DNA of 64,000 nt from NCBI GenBank assembly GCA_009911065.1, contig QXWR01000016.1:34860-98859 (forward strand), in the 5' to 3' direction. How positions within the stretch are numbered: the first letter of the stretch is position 1; each line of letters opens with the position of its first letter. This DNA comes from Clostridiaceae bacterium. GTDB taxonomy: Bacteria > Bacillota > Clostridia > Lachnospirales > Lachnospiraceae. The translations under genes and the position numbers were made by a program. Below are positions 52,750 through 62,358 of this stretch, piece by piece. Under the pieces are notes generated by a model. It was not told the origin of the DNA and did not search any database. It saw only the letters and a program-made list of their open reading frames with translations.

Positions 52750-54109
52750 TCGGTTGTCGGGTTGCCGTAGTCTGCCCCGCTGCAATCCCTTCTGTACTCT
52801 CTCTCATAAACAAAATCTTTACCGTCTGCACCATCAGCTTCACATCTAGCATCAGGGAATAATTCTGTATGTAATACAAATCCAGTTTTAGTTTGTCATA
52901 AGGCGTTGTATTATACTTTCCAAAGATTTGGGCATATCCGGTCAGTCCTGCCTTTACTCGCAGACGATACTGAAACTCAGGCATTTCCGCTTCATATTGT
53001 CTTGCAATTTCTGGTCGTTCCGGACGAGGGCCTACAATACTCATATCCCCTTTTATGATGTTAAACAGTTGGGGTAGCTCATCCAGCCGCACTTTCCGGA
53101 TAAAATTTCCGACCGGCGTAATCCGGTTATCTCCATTACTGGCTAGTCGGGCCACCCCATCCTTCTCTGCATCCACCCGCATACTTCGAAACTTGTATAC
53201 AAAAAATTCTTTTCCGCCAACCGTCAAACGTTTTTGTTGATAAATCGCTGGCCCTCCATCCTGCAGCTTTACTGCCAATGCAGTTATCACCATTACTGGC
53301 AATGCCACAATCAACGCAGTTCCTGCAAGAATTAAATCCATCCCCCTCTTAAAAAATGCCTGTTCGATAGGCATTTGTCCGTTCCGGGTCATAATCAAAG
53401 GGGTGTCAAACAAATGAATGTCTTCTGCGCTGCGGACTAGAATATCCGCAATTTTCGGAGTCATGTAAACCCGTTTGCGCGTTCCATAACAATATTTTAG
53501 AATCGGATTTCGGATGGAAGAAGGCACATCACAGATCACCACTGCGTCATACTCTGGTATCATCGTTAGAATCTTTTCCACTCCCACCTCGATATGAACC
53601 ATTTCCTGAATCCGATATCGGTCTTTCCGACAATTCATCTTATCCATTAAGGTCAGAGACGGACGGTTTCCATATACCAATAACATTTGCCGGGGAGGGA
53701 ACAGCTTTTCAAACAGCATATTGGCCAGAAAAGTCCAAATCCAAATAGCTACTGCCTGCGCTACAAACATAAGAAGAAAGGGGACCGGATTGAGGAAGCC
53801 TTTCGCCAGAAGAGCAATCTGTAGATAAGTAAACAGATTCACCAAAACAACAGAGAGCATTTGGGAGTACAGGACATTTCCCCGTTCCAGGTATCCAATC
53901 CTTAAGCCCCCATACATTTTGGAAAAAAAGAGAAGCAAAAGTCCGTAAACCGCTACCATAAGCCAGTCGCCTCTTCGGAAAAAGGGAGTGCCAGCAGCCA
54001 GAGAGAAATATTGTTCCCAAGCAATCCAGTAAACCCAGGTTTCCACAGTAAGAATAGCGATGGAAGTAAGAAAACGGATCATCCGTTTGTATTGTTCGTA
54101 ATTTTTCAT
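52565..54109 (-). CDS. Undecaprenyl-phosphate sugar-1-phosphate transferase (initiating enzyme)
   Basis: 514 residues. Residues 1-135 hold four TM helices, 140-245 a Rossmann-like domain, and 254-445 the bacterial sugar transferase domain with KRGMDLILAGTALIV, YKFRSMR, RKVRLDELPQLFN and VGPRPERPE. It loads the first sugar phosphate onto undecaprenyl phosphate and starts the repeat unit. Residues 446-514 are an odd low-complexity tail rich in Thr, Ser and Gln, built from 14-residue repeats; family members normally end near FMRESTE. GGAGGTGA precedes ATG 54109. It is the second gene after the antiterminator. Confidence 0.92.
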   Translation of the reverse strand: MKNYEQYKRMIRFLTSIAILTVETWVYWIAWEQYFSLAAGTPFFRRGDWLMVAVYGLLLLFFSKMYGGLRIGYLERGNVLYSQMLSVVLVNLFTYLQIALLAKGFLNPVPFLLMFVAQAVAIWIWTFLANMLFEKLFPPRQMLLVYGNRPSLTLMDKMNCRKDRYRIQEMVHIEVGVEKILTMIPEYDAVVICDVPSSIRNPILKYCYGTRKRVYMTPKIADILVRSAEDIHLFDTPLIMTRNGQMPIEQAFFKRGMDLILAGTALIVALPVMVITALAVKLQDGGPAIYQQKRLTVGGKEFFVYKFRSMRVDAEKDGVARLASNGDNRITPVGNFIRKVRLDELPQLFNIIKGDMSIVGPRPERPEIARQYEAEMPEFQYRLRVKAGLTGYAQIFGKYNTTPYDKLKLDLYYIQNYSLMLDVKLMVQTVKILFMRESTEGIAAGQTTATRQPTTVIHQTVTASKQPTTTSQLSTIVSQQPITTTQPSTAALQQLTITSQPSTAASQQLTTTSQ

Positions 54110-54332
54110 TTAAAACAAATCACCTCCATAAGTTTCAGCTCATTCAAAAATTCAGAAGGCTCCTATGCTGAAATGAAGAGATTGAAAATGGTATAATATG
54201 AAACATATAAAAAAGGAAGTAAAAAAGTGTATGAAAAAATTTTGTTCTAAAGCTGTTGTTAAGCACCAAAAACTGAACAACAAATTACAAAAAAGCATAA
54301 AAAAACCGAGAAAAGAAGGGGGGAGGACTTCC

Positions 54333-54355
54333 GATAATCGCCCTTATAGGAAGTT
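54333..54355 (+). repeat. 23-base near-duplicate of 63424-63446
   Basis: GATAAT-NN-CCCTTATAGGAAGTT occurs here, across the stop codon of the NusG-like gene, and again at 63424-63446 in the leader of the repeat-protein gene, in the same orientation. Twenty-one of 23 bases agree. It may be chance. Confidence 0.35.
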
Positions 54356-55105
54356 CCTGGAAATAAATTCAATCGGCACCTCCATAGACATATCTTGTCC
54401 AAACAGGCGAATGCCGATTTCAACTGTACTTTTTTTGATTTTCCAAATTACTCCCGACATATTCTCAAAAGAGCCAGAAGTAACTTTTACATGGTCGCCT
54501 ACTGAAAATACCAGTTCTTCAATTCCTTGTATGGGTTCATAATGCTCCGGCAATTTTAATGGAGTTTCCACTTTTCCATATAAAATCTCCTGCCGAATAT
54601 CTTCATCTAAAATAATACCCAACGCAACTGTTTTTTCAACGCCCAGCAGCGTCAGGCTAATAATCACATATCGTTTCTTAAATTGATAACGTACCACTTG
54701 GGAAGTATATTTTTCCAGTGGACCAGATATCCGATAGATACGACCTCTCCCATCTGTTGCAACATAAGAAAGGCGCACAATATGATTCTGTGCAAGCATA
54801 TTCTGCAGAAAAACCTCTTCTTCCTGTTCAAGGGGGAGAAAAGTAAAACTGCCATCATCCATCATTTTGGACATGGCAGGAACATGTTTTAGCTGCAGGA
54901 ACACCTCTTTTGGATTATCTGTTATGATAAAAGCATAACCAGGAAACAAACGTTCCACATGTACTATGCTTTGCTGCTGTTTCCGCCAAATCCTTTCATA
55001 ATACGCAATGAAACAATCCGAATAGGAGTCCGGCGTAACAATTTTTTTAATCATCCGGACCAGCTCCTCTTCCTTGCCGGTCAATGTTTGCAGCACATAC
55101 CACAT
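54344..55105 (-). CDS. NusG-like processive antiterminator (LoaP/RfaH-type specialised paralog)
   Basis: 253 residues from ATG 55105, chosen because AAGGAGG lies six bases ahead; a longer frame to 55198 overlaps the leader. The N-terminal NGN domain (about 1-110) starts MWYVLQTLTGKEEELVRMIK and includes RLFPGYAFI. Two KOW-like segments follow, one at about 120-165 (GRIYRISGPL) and a canonical one at 200-245 (VGDHVKVTSGSFENMSGVIW). Housekeeping NusG is about 170-180 residues with one KOW. As the first gene of a 20-kb operon it probably rides RNA polymerase and prevents early termination, as LoaP does. Confidence 0.88.
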   Translation of the reverse strand: MWYVLQTLTGKEEELVRMIKKIVTPDSYSDCFIAYYERIWRKQQQSIVHVERLFPGYAFIITDNPKEVFLQLKHVPAMSKMMDDGSFTFLPLEQEEEVFLQNMLAQNHIVRLSYVATDGRGRIYRISGPLEKYTSQVVRYQFKKRYVIISLTLLGVEKTVALGIILDEDIRQEILYGKVETPLKLPEHYEPIQGIEELVFSVGDHVKVTSGSFENMSGVIWKIKKSTVEIGIRLFGQDMSMEVPIEFISRNFL

Positions 55106-55263
55106 AAGCATCCTCCTTTTCAGGGCAGGCTTCGCCATATCTGCGATCATTTTAAAAAAAATGCCCCAGAAATCCTGCTGCCGCGTATGCGCGACCAATA
55201 TAACCCCATTCCGGCGATGCAGCCTTCAAACTCTCATCTTCCAGTCCGGTTTTGACTCAAGCA

Positions 55264-55292
55264 ATTATAACATCTTTATAGTTGTTTTTCAA
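55264..55292 (-). promoter_or_regulatory. Main promoter of the right-hand polysaccharide operon
   Basis: On the minus strand TTGAAA (55292-55287) and TATAAT (55269-55264) are 17 bp apart, with an extended -10 (TG-T-TATAAT). It lies about 160 bp before the NusG-like start, leaving a leader of about 150 nt. The leader contains a small GC hairpin (CGCG-CATA-CGCG), a possible antiterminator recognition site. A second extended -10 (TATACT at 55330-55325) lies further upstream. Confidence 0.75.
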
Positions 55293-56070
55293 CCATTGTC
55301 CTGTTTTTCTTTGCTTGCCTATTTAGTATACCATAACTTTTCAAAAACGGAAGTAACAATTTTTATAAATTTATTAAGAATTACACAAAAAAACCAAAAT
55401 CTTGCTAAAATGGTTCCAATCATTAAATCTCCACGTAACAATCCAATGTTTGATCTATCTTTTAGTCTGATTTGCCACAGAAACAATATGATTTATTTTA
55501 AGTGAAATGGAACATTGGTTTCTGTCAAATATGCCTTCCGTTTTGTGATGAAGTCACTCTGAATAAGAAAAATGCAGCAGATTACCTTGACAAATAAGTG
55601 CTTGATATGCTGCAAAGTAAGGTGTGTAACTGGCGCGAATCTTCTTTATATACATGTTTTGGTGCAATATTCCACCAATAAATGAATCAATATAGATGTA
55701 TATTTGCAAAAACTGTCCAGAAATAACAGATATAATTTACTGGTCTTTATCTCCAAGAGTGGCTGCCAAAAATCAGTTACATTGCTTGTTATACGCCTGA
55801 TTTTTGACGGTCACTCTTGGAGATAAATCATAAGTAGGCTTTCTTCTGTTATTTCCGGACAGTTCCTAAATTTCCGTCTTTCTGATTTATAATCTTTGCC
55901 AAATGTTCATGTAAATATAGAATCAAATTTATAATTTACAAAAATGATAAATTTCGCAAATAAGAAAATCACAAATTAAAATTTCTGTGCTAGTTATCGA
56001 ACATCGACGCAGCCAACGGGCAATCGGTCAACAGTTCCCAAGGATGACGTTTCATAATGATGCCGTTTCA
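55293..56070. other. Intergenic region upstream of the antiterminator operon
   Basis: Apart from the promoters and the nested inverted repeat I see no supported gene in these roughly 780 bases. Open frames on the + strand (for example 55074-55505) overlap coding sequence or the promoter and have no start signals. The stretch 55870-55985 is very AT-rich. Confidence 0.5.
55711..55864. repeat. Long nested inverted repeat (hairpin or MITE-like element)
   Basis: Outer arms of 20 bp (55711-55730 and 55845-55864) differ at one base and begin with AACTGTCC. Inner arms of 31 bp (55746-55776 and 55797-55827) match at about 27 positions and start TTTATCTCCAAGAGTG, with a 20-base loop. The whole 154 bp could fold into one hairpin. 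No open frame lies inside. It could be a miniature transposable element, a structured RNA, or a bidirectional terminator between the polysaccharide operon and the DUF6398 gene. Confidence 0.8.
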
Positions 56071-56586
56071 TTAGGTTTGGGATTCAAGTTTCTTATGCGC
56101 AGGAACATAAGGTATCTTTCCTTCCTTATAAAATTTTTCCTGCAATTTTACCGGAAGTTTTCTGGCATCATAAGTCAGTCCATTCATGGAAACCATCCAT
56201 ATCATTGTGTTATTGGCAATTGAGGTAGGCAATGTCCATTCTAATGCATAATAATCAATTTTCAGCATCTTTTTGATAATTAATGCCTTATTGGCAGCTG
56301 TTGATCTTGCAACTCCAAGAGGCGTGATCAGTTCCTGCACCGACTTGTGAATGGGCTGACTTTTGTCAAAAATAAAGTTATTACATCCAATTGCATAAAT
56401 AATACCAGCTGTCCACGTGTTGGCTCTGCCACGTTTCATTGGTGATGGACGTCTGCAGCACAATTTGTCCAACGCATGTAAACAAAGCTCCTCATATTCT
56501 TTATCAAGATATTTTTCACAATACTCAATCAAAAGCTTTGAAACATCTTCGTGTATTTTTTGCAGTTCTTTTGGGATGGTTGTCAT
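56071..56586 (-). CDS. DUF6398 domain protein
   Basis: 171 residues from ATG 56586, chosen because GAAAGGAG lies just before it; a start five codons earlier would place the ribosome binding site inside the gene. The central stretch DKLCCRRPSPMKRGRANTWTAGIIYAIG and NNFIFDKSQP match the DUF6398 family, whose role is unknown. A helix-turn-helix-like stretch (GVARSTAANKALIIKKML) suggests DNA binding, but that is only a pattern reading. It has its own promoter at 56681-56710 and is monocistronic. Confidence 0.75.
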   Translation of the reverse strand: MTTIPKELQKIHEDVSKLLIEYCEKYLDKEYEELCLHALDKLCCRRPSPMKRGRANTWTAGIIYAIGCNNFIFDKSQPIHKSVQELITPLGVARSTAANKALIIKKMLKIDYYALEWTLPTSIANNTMIWMVSMNGLTYDARKLPVKLQEKFYKEGKIPYVPAHKKLESQT

Positions 56587-56680
56587 TTTCTCTCCTTTCA
56601 AAACAGAAACGGCTGTTTCCTTATATTTAAGTTGCCTGCTTTAACGCAACTAAAAATATAAATACAAGTTTTCTGTATTC

Positions 56681-56710
56681 ATTATAATCCTTATACTCCT
56701 GATTTTTCAA
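56681..56710 (-). promoter_or_regulatory. Promoter of the DUF6398 gene
   Basis: TTGAAA (56710-56705) and TATAAT (56686-56681) on the minus strand, spacing 18 bp, about 95 bp before the start codon. The leader contains a small AGTTGC/GCAACT hairpin just ahead of the ribosome binding site. Confidence 0.65.
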
Positions 56711-57297
56711 TCTAAAATTCACCAAATCCATCATAAAATTATGTAAAATATTACTATATTACGGAAAAACATTTTCTTATATGGGCTTACCCCAATTAAA
56801 AAGGGCATATGTTTGTTTTTATCTCTTATCTATCTTTACAATTAAATTTAAAATTCCTACGTACTTTTAATTTTTTATTTGCACTTTAAAATATATTCGT
56901 ATTTTTTGTATAATTTGCCATAAGAGTATGTATCCCTATAAGTAGAGATTTCTAAAAGATGATTCAGTAATTCAGTAGAGTGTCACTCCACTCCCGAACT
57001 CAAATAATATTTGCTGGAGTGTACAGATGCCAGAAATGATTTTAAGACACTCTCTAGTACTTAATCCGACCACAAACCGAACTCCTGAATTGTCTGGCAC
57101 ACATCATTGTGTCGTTAAAATTTTTAGTAGATGGCTCCACATCTCCGTCGAAATTTTGATTTACACCGATACGCGCCAGACAGTCCAAAAATTCACTTTC
57201 TGACCAAATTGAGCACAGGTATTTGATTCGCCTTATTTCCACAAAGCAGGCAATGCAAGAATACAATATTTACAAAGACTTTTAAGATCATTTTTTC
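56711..57297. other. Intergenic region with nested short inverted repeats
   Basis: AT-rich, without a convincing gene. At 56977-57053, AGAGTGTC pairs with GACACTCT and, inside it, CACTCCA pairs with TGGAGTG, giving a nested stem that may end or regulate a transcript. The 70-residue minus frame at 57054-57266 has no ribosome binding site or family match and is probably not a gene. Confidence 0.4.
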
Positions 57298-59082
57298 TTA
57301 AGTGGATTCTTTCATTTCCTCATTTTTCCAACGGCACCAAGCCATTCCAATACTTGCCAGCAGCCACATAGTTGGGGTCGCAATTGGCAGATCAATATTA
57401 ACTGTAGACTGTAAAGCATAGCAGGCTACGCCACAAGCTACTCCAAGCAAATACCCATTTCCTTCACAATTCTTCATCATATACCAAACGGAAGAAATAA
57501 GAAAAATCGTGTATCCCGCAGTCCCAATCGGTCCAATTGTAAGTAAATATTGAAGAAGGGAGTTATGAGCGCTGTCAAAATATACCCCTGTAGCAGCAAT
57601 CATTTCACTCCATATTTTATTACGAGTTAAAATAGCAAAAGTATCTGGTCCATAACCAAAAAGTTTATGAAGCAGCGGCAGCTTTTTATACATCTCAATG
57701 GACTTAATCCATATATAACCACGGGTAGTTCCCCATGAATTATTAAAAATGAGATAAGATTGAAGGGACCCATAGCGTTCCCCATTTCCCCTGGCATTAG
57801 CGTCATAAAACATATAACTTACAGCCAAAATGGCCAAAATGAGTCCGGCTGCCCATAGATAAACCAATGTTTGTTTGGGTATTGCAATCCGTTTTCTTAA
57901 TCTCTTATTATTGTTATAATCCTCATTTTGAATTTCAACTGCATCATCAAAATTATTACTTATACTTTCATTTTTATCTGAATTATCTTCTGATTTTTTG
58001 ATCATTTTAGTGTCTGTATTTAACGGAAACTTTTTTTTCAGCAAATCCCATCCTATGCACAAAATCCAAAATAGAATTGTGGCTGACCACAACATCATTA
58101 CAAGTTTTGGGAGATGCTTAAATTCTACAATTACACGAAATAAACTGTTTACCCCAATTACAATCTCTTCATATTTTTGATTAATCCAATCAATCATTTG
58201 GATTACAGAAAAGAAGGTTGCAAGTAAAATCAAATAACGTAGGATGCCTTTTCGACTGCTGAATAACACAAATGGCAGTAGTCCAAAAAGCGCTGCTATG
58301 CTTAAATAAGCATTGTCGCTGCATCCCATAATAATAGCTGTGAAAGATATTACTATACACACATAATACCATAATAACTTCCACAACTTCTTTTCCACAG
58401 AAAACATAGCTGCCGAAAATCCCATCACCATACCCACATATGCTGTATAGGTATTAATGTTTCCGATTGTAGATGTGAAAGATATTGCGTTATCTGGCAC
58501 GATTCTTCCTCTAAAATGCAAAATATCCATTTGAAAATAATCCGTAATGCCAATCATACACATGATCATTCCTGTAATCAGGAAAAGCTGTAAATACCAC
58601 CATTTGGGTTTCCAAAAACGACTGATCAAAAAATAGGTTGCCACATATAAAGTCAAGAGAAAAAGACCTGAATACCGCCCCTCATTTCCCCAAACGGATT
58701 CATATACATATTCTGACTGGATTGTTGACACCACTGTAATCAGCCAGAAGAGCATCACGGAAGCGTCTGGAATAAGAGAACTGTTATTCCAGCTTCTGGG
58801 AATCAGTTTTGACTTGAGACGTTTTGTATGATCTCCTTGAAATTCTTTGAAATCAATAGCTATCAGCAAGATTCCGATGAGCAAAGAGATTCCTACCATT
58901 CCAATGGCGCAGACCCAGTAACAAAGATATTTTGTCTCCAAAATATCCACATAAGAGTCATGGTAAATCAGCGGAAATACTGTTACCAATAACAATATAG
59001 CAATTCCAATTACACCATTAATAATAGCGGAACTGGTGTCAATAAATGTTTCCGAAATGTTATCACCTTTATATTTTGCCAC
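57298..59082 (-). CDS. O-antigen ligase/polymerase family membrane protein
   Basis: 594 residues with about twelve TM helices. A charged cytoplasmic insert (about 368-405, rich in Asp, Asn and Lys) separates the halves. The family's long periplasmic-type loop carries GTTRGYIWIKSIEMYKKLPL, GYGPDTFAILT and AHNSLLQYLLTIGPIG, the O-antigen ligase signature. In Gram-positives these proteins attach or polymerise surface glycans or glycosylate proteins. It stands alone, 710 bp from DUF6398, not in the main operon. It might act as a final ligase for either glycan; that is inference. Confidence 0.88.
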   Translation of the reverse strand: MAKYKGDNISETFIDTSSAIINGVIGIAILLLVTVFPLIYHDSYVDILETKYLCYWVCAIGMVGISLLIGILLIAIDFKEFQGDHTKRLKSKLIPRSWNNSSLIPDASVMLFWLITVVSTIQSEYVYESVWGNEGRYSGLFLLTLYVATYFLISRFWKPKWWYLQLFLITGMIMCMIGITDYFQMDILHFRGRIVPDNAISFTSTIGNINTYTAYVGMVMGFSAAMFSVEKKLWKLLWYYVCIVISFTAIIMGCSDNAYLSIAALFGLLPFVLFSSRKGILRYLILLATFFSVIQMIDWINQKYEEIVIGVNSLFRVIVEFKHLPKLVMMLWSATILFWILCIGWDLLKKKFPLNTDTKMIKKSEDNSDKNESISNNFDDAVEIQNEDYNNNKRLRKRIAIPKQTLVYLWAAGLILAILAVSYMFYDANARGNGERYGSLQSYLIFNNSWGTTRGYIWIKSIEMYKKLPLLHKLFGYGPDTFAILTRNKIWSEMIAATGVYFDSAHNSLLQYLLTIGPIGTAGYTIFLISSVWYMMKNCEGNGYLLGVACGVACYALQSTVNIDLPIATPTMWLLASIGMAWCRWKNEEMKEST

Positions 59083-59208
59083 TATCTGGCACCTCCATCT
59101 ATTTATCCTAATTCATTCTTAAACAGCTTTAAACATATTTTTCTCCCTTACCTTCCCAAGTATACCATCCATTCTATTATCTGACTAATTCAACTTTTTA
59201 TTATAATT

Positions 59209-60633
59209 CTATCTGTTCCCGCAACAATTTTTATACTTTTTTCCACTTCCACATGGGCAAGGTTCATTCCGCCCAATTTTTCGCTGGCTGCGCGTATAGG
59301 TACCATCTATATCACTGTCCCATTTTGTCACGTTTCTTCGTCTTTTTTGTTCTGGATGAAATTGATAATAATACCCATCATCAAAATACAACTCATATCG
59401 GTCATAATCTTTTTGCATATGCTGCCGAAAAATTTCTATATCGCTGGTGGTCTCCAATTTATGTATAAATTTTTTTAATTTTTCATAATAATTCGGATAA
59501 AATTCTTTCACAATCTCAAATTCTTTCCGATTCTCCGGCCAATCCTCCAGCATACACAATTGGGCATCTAATATCAAAAAGCGAAGATAACCAGATGGAA
59601 TCTCGTCGGGATTCTCCTCATCGGATTTTTTGAATGCGTCAAATCCCAGTTTTAAGGGAACAGAAATCCGATTATCTTGGTGAATCATTACTTCTTCCTT
59701 CAACTTTGCTATGGAATCCCATATTAAATCGAATTTTTTTGGGTCTTTTCCACCCTGGCATCTTAAATCTGACTGTATTTGTTTAAAAGACTCCTCCTCA
59801 TAAAGGCCGTGTTTTATAACGCCTTTCCCTATAAAAAAGAGAGATTTTTCTATTTCGTCTTCATATTCATCAAGATCAAATGAAACGTTTTGCAAAAGTT
59901 CATGAAACTGAAGAAGCATTTTCTGTACGGACTTTTTGGAGTCTTCTACGCTCATAATAATGATACCCATAAAGGCATCTAACATTTCCCCTATGGATGC
60001 GTTTGGTTTTTCTTTTGCATTTTCCACTAGCTTTTCCATCAGTGTAATGCCTTTTTTATACTCCCCTCGATCTTCACAGCATCTGCTAAACAGGTAAATA
60101 AAATCCGGATCGGAACATCCCATATCATAAGCTTTGTTAAATGCAACATAAGCTTTGTTTCCAAATCCTCTGTCTTGATAGGCAAGGGCAAGCTGTCTTC
60201 GAAATTCCACATGATCTGGATAGAGTTTCGTTAGCTTTTCAAATATTTTTACTGCTTTTCCAGTTTTTCCATTCATTTGCTGAGCTGTTCCAAGAAAATA
60301 CAAAAACCCCTGACATTCTCCAAATCTTTTAATGGCCTCTTCTGCTACTTTTATTACCACTTTATAATTTTTGCGGTTAAATTCCCTATCGATTATATCA
60401 CGCATCTGGAGAGCCGGAAGAATATCTGGAAATTGCAAAGTAAATTTATTTTGAGAAGTTTCCGAGTTCTCTGATTTTGTTTTCAGATTTTCATATGCTT
60501 CTCGAATCTCCTGAAAACGTTCTGGATTCTGTTCCGGTGAATATTTCCGAACCAATTTAAAATAAGCCCGTTTAATGTCATCTGAACTGGCATTGGGAGA
60601 AAGCTCTAATATCTCATAGTAATTTTTGTCCAT
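59209..60633 (-). CDS. J-like domain, TPR and SEC-C zinc motif protein (chaperone partner)
   Basis: 474 residues. Residues 1-55 resemble a J-domain ([20 protein letters not shown]), but the essential HPD tripeptide is S32-P33-E34 in [11 protein letters not shown]. The middle (about 80-220) has TPR-type helices ([20 protein letters not shown]). The C-terminus is a SEC-C zinc motif ([19 protein letters not shown]), as in SecA tails. It starts directly after the stop of the Hsp70 gene. It likely targets the neighbouring Hsp70 to particular clients; with an altered HPD, ATPase stimulation may be weak or absent. Confidence 0.85.
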   Translation of the reverse strand: MDKNYYEILELSPNASSDDIKRAYFKLVRKYSPEQNPERFQEIREAYENLKTKSENSETSQNKFTLQFPDILPALQMRDIIDREFNRKNYKVVIKVAEEAIKRFGECQGFLYFLGTAQQMNGKTGKAVKIFEKLTKLYPDHVEFRRQLALAYQDRGFGNKAYVAFNKAYDMGCSDPDFIYLFSRCCEDRGEYKKGITLMEKLVENAKEKPNASIGEMLDAFMGIIIMSVEDSKKSVQKMLLQFHELLQNVSFDLDEYEDEIEKSLFFIGKGVIKHGLYEEESFKQIQSDLRCQGGKDPKKFDLIWDSIAKLKEEVMIHQDNRISVPLKLGFDAFKKSDEENPDEIPSGYLRFLILDAQLCMLEDWPENRKEFEIVKEFYPNYYEKLKKFIHKLETTSDIEIFRQHMQKDYDRYELYFDDGYYYQFHPEQKRRRNVTKWDSDIDGTYTRSQRKIGRNEPCPCGSGKKYKNCCGNR

Positions 60634-62358
60634 TTATTCGCCTGCTTCTTCTATTAAATCTTGGATATCTTCTTCCAGGTAATCTGCCTCTTCCAGATTT
60701 TCTTCTAAAATCGCTTTTTTCAGCTGATAAACTAAATCCTTCAATTCTCTGACTCGGTCAACCATCTCTTCATTTTTGGGTCCAGACTTTGCTTTTTTGA
60801 TAAATTTTTCGCTCCGGCGCAGAATACTTCGATAATCATCTGCATATGAGGAATCCTTCCATTTACTCACATCAATTTTTTCTTCTACTCCAGATTCCAT
60901 CATGTCAATATGTACACAAGCTTCTTCTCCGGTACTTGTAATAACTGCCGATACCTGAAGTAACCCATTTTGATCATAGGAAAATGTAACATCTATCACT
61001 TCTTCTCCTGCTGGACCATCTGGAATTCCGCTGACCTTAAATTTGCCCAGACAATGATTTCGGGATGCTGTTCGGGATTCTCCCTGATATACCTGAATCT
61101 CTGCTTCATTTTGATTTTCCCAAGAAGTATAGTAAATTTGATGACGTTTTACAGGAATCGTAACATTTCTTGGAATAATCACGCTCATATAATCATCATT
61201 GTAATCCCGCATCGCACGGATTCCCAAAGTGTAGGGATTTACATCGGTTATTACAATGCCATCTTCACTGTCAATGGTTCCTCCAATAATTCCTGCCTGA
61301 ATAGCAGCGCCTTCAGCCACACTGTAGTCAGGGTGTACTTCTACTTTTGGCTCTTTTCCAAGAAATTCTTCTATATCGCGGGAAACCATGGGAATCCTGG
61401 TAGATCCGCCTACCAACAAAATAAGATCCAGCCGGTCTTTGCTAATTTTACTGTCACCAAGGACCGTTAAAATGGGATGATGGGTCCGGTCAATCAACTC
61501 TCGAATCATTTCTTCAAACTGACTGCGGGTAATGGTTTCATCCAACCCCAGAGGAACTCCATCCTTTTCAGTAAGGAGCGGAATCTGCACCTGGACTTCT
61601 TCTCTAGTACTCAAGGAAATTTTGCATTGCTCTGCCTGTTCTTTCAGTCTGGCAAGTGCATAGGTATCTCCTTCAAGGCTTACATTATGTTTTTCTTCAA
61701 AACGACTGCGAAACCATTCAATAAGTTTCTCATCGAAGTCCTTACCACCTAATTCATTGTCTCCGCTGCTGGCTTTTACCTCCAACACGCCTCCAAACAA
61801 TTCCAGAAGAGTTACATCAAATGTACCTCCACCTAAATCATAAACCAGAATATGGCTTTCTTCTTCCATATGTCCAATGCCATAACTCAAGGCGGCCGCA
61901 GTTGGTTCATTGATAATTCGTTCTACTTTCAAACCAGCTTTTTCGCCTGCCTCAACCACTGCTTGTCTTTGTATGTCATCAAAATATGCGGGAACTGAGA
62001 TAACGGCTCTAGTGATTTCTTCCCCCAGCTGTTGGGAAGCATACCGTTTTACATAAGACAGTAACATAGAAGATAGCTCAACTGGTGTAAATGACTGCCG
62101 CCCTAAATAAATCTTGTCTTTACTTCCCATCTTTCGCTTGATTTCAATGGCGGTCCGGTCTGGCGCCATAATATATTGGGCTTTTGCTTTCTCTCCTATC
62201 ACAAAATTGCCGGACTCATCCAGCCCGACAACTGAGGGTGTCACGATCTTTTCATTGAAGTTTAAAATCATATCTGCTTTGCCATCACGAAAAACAGCCG
62301 CTTCTGTCGTAGCGGTCCCTAAATCAATTCCAATTATCAAATCATTACTGTAATCCAT
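60634..62358 (-). CDS. Hsp70-family chaperone (accessory DnaK paralog)
   Basis: 574 residues. ATPase motifs are present: GIDLGTATTEAAV (phosphate 1), NEPTAAALSYG (connect), YDLGGGTFDVTLLEL (phosphate 2) and LLVGGSTRIPMV (adenosine). The substrate-binding part has VNPYTLGIRA and a shortened lid rich in Glu. It is slightly shorter than housekeeping DnaK (about 610) and lacks a DnaK-type disordered tail. It overlaps the GrpE-like gene by 14 bp and abuts the J-like gene. No hrcA or CIRCE element is seen, so it is probably not the heat-shock operon. Confidence 0.92.
   Translation of the reverse strand: MDYSNDLIIGIDLGTATTEAAVFRDGKADMILNFNEKIVTPSVVGLDESGNFVIGEKAKAQYIMAPDRTAIEIKRKMGSKDKIYLGRQSFTPVELSSMLLSYVKRYASQQLGEEITRAVISVPAYFDDIQRQAVVEAGEKAGLKVERIINEPTAAALSYGIGHMEEESHILVYDLGGGTFDVTLLELFGGVLEVKASSGDNELGGKDFDEKLIEWFRSRFEEKHNVSLEGDTYALARLKEQAEQCKISLSTREEVQVQIPLLTEKDGVPLGLDETITRSQFEEMIRELIDRTHHPILTVLGDSKISKDRLDLILLVGGSTRIPMVSRDIEEFLGKEPKVEVHPDYSVAEGAAIQAGIIGGTIDSEDGIVITDVNPYTLGIRAMRDYNDDYMSVIIPRNVTIPVKRHQIYYTSWENQNEAEIQVYQGESRTASRNHCLGKFKVSGIPDGPAGEEVIDVTFSYDQNGLLQVSAVITSTGEEACVHIDMMESGVEEKIDVSKWKDSSYADDYRSILRRSEKFIKKAKSGPKNEEMVDRVRELKDLVYQLKKAILEENLEEADYLEEDIQDLIEEAGE

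Noticed and set aside
54198..54542. Lys-rich + strand frame of 114 residues
   Set aside because: It runs antisense through the end of the NusG-like gene, and its low-complexity start comes from an A-rich leader. No ribosome binding site fits.
57054..57266. Possible 70-residue minus-strand gene
   Set aside because: No start signal or recognisable family, and it lies next to inverted repeats in otherwise non-coding DNA.
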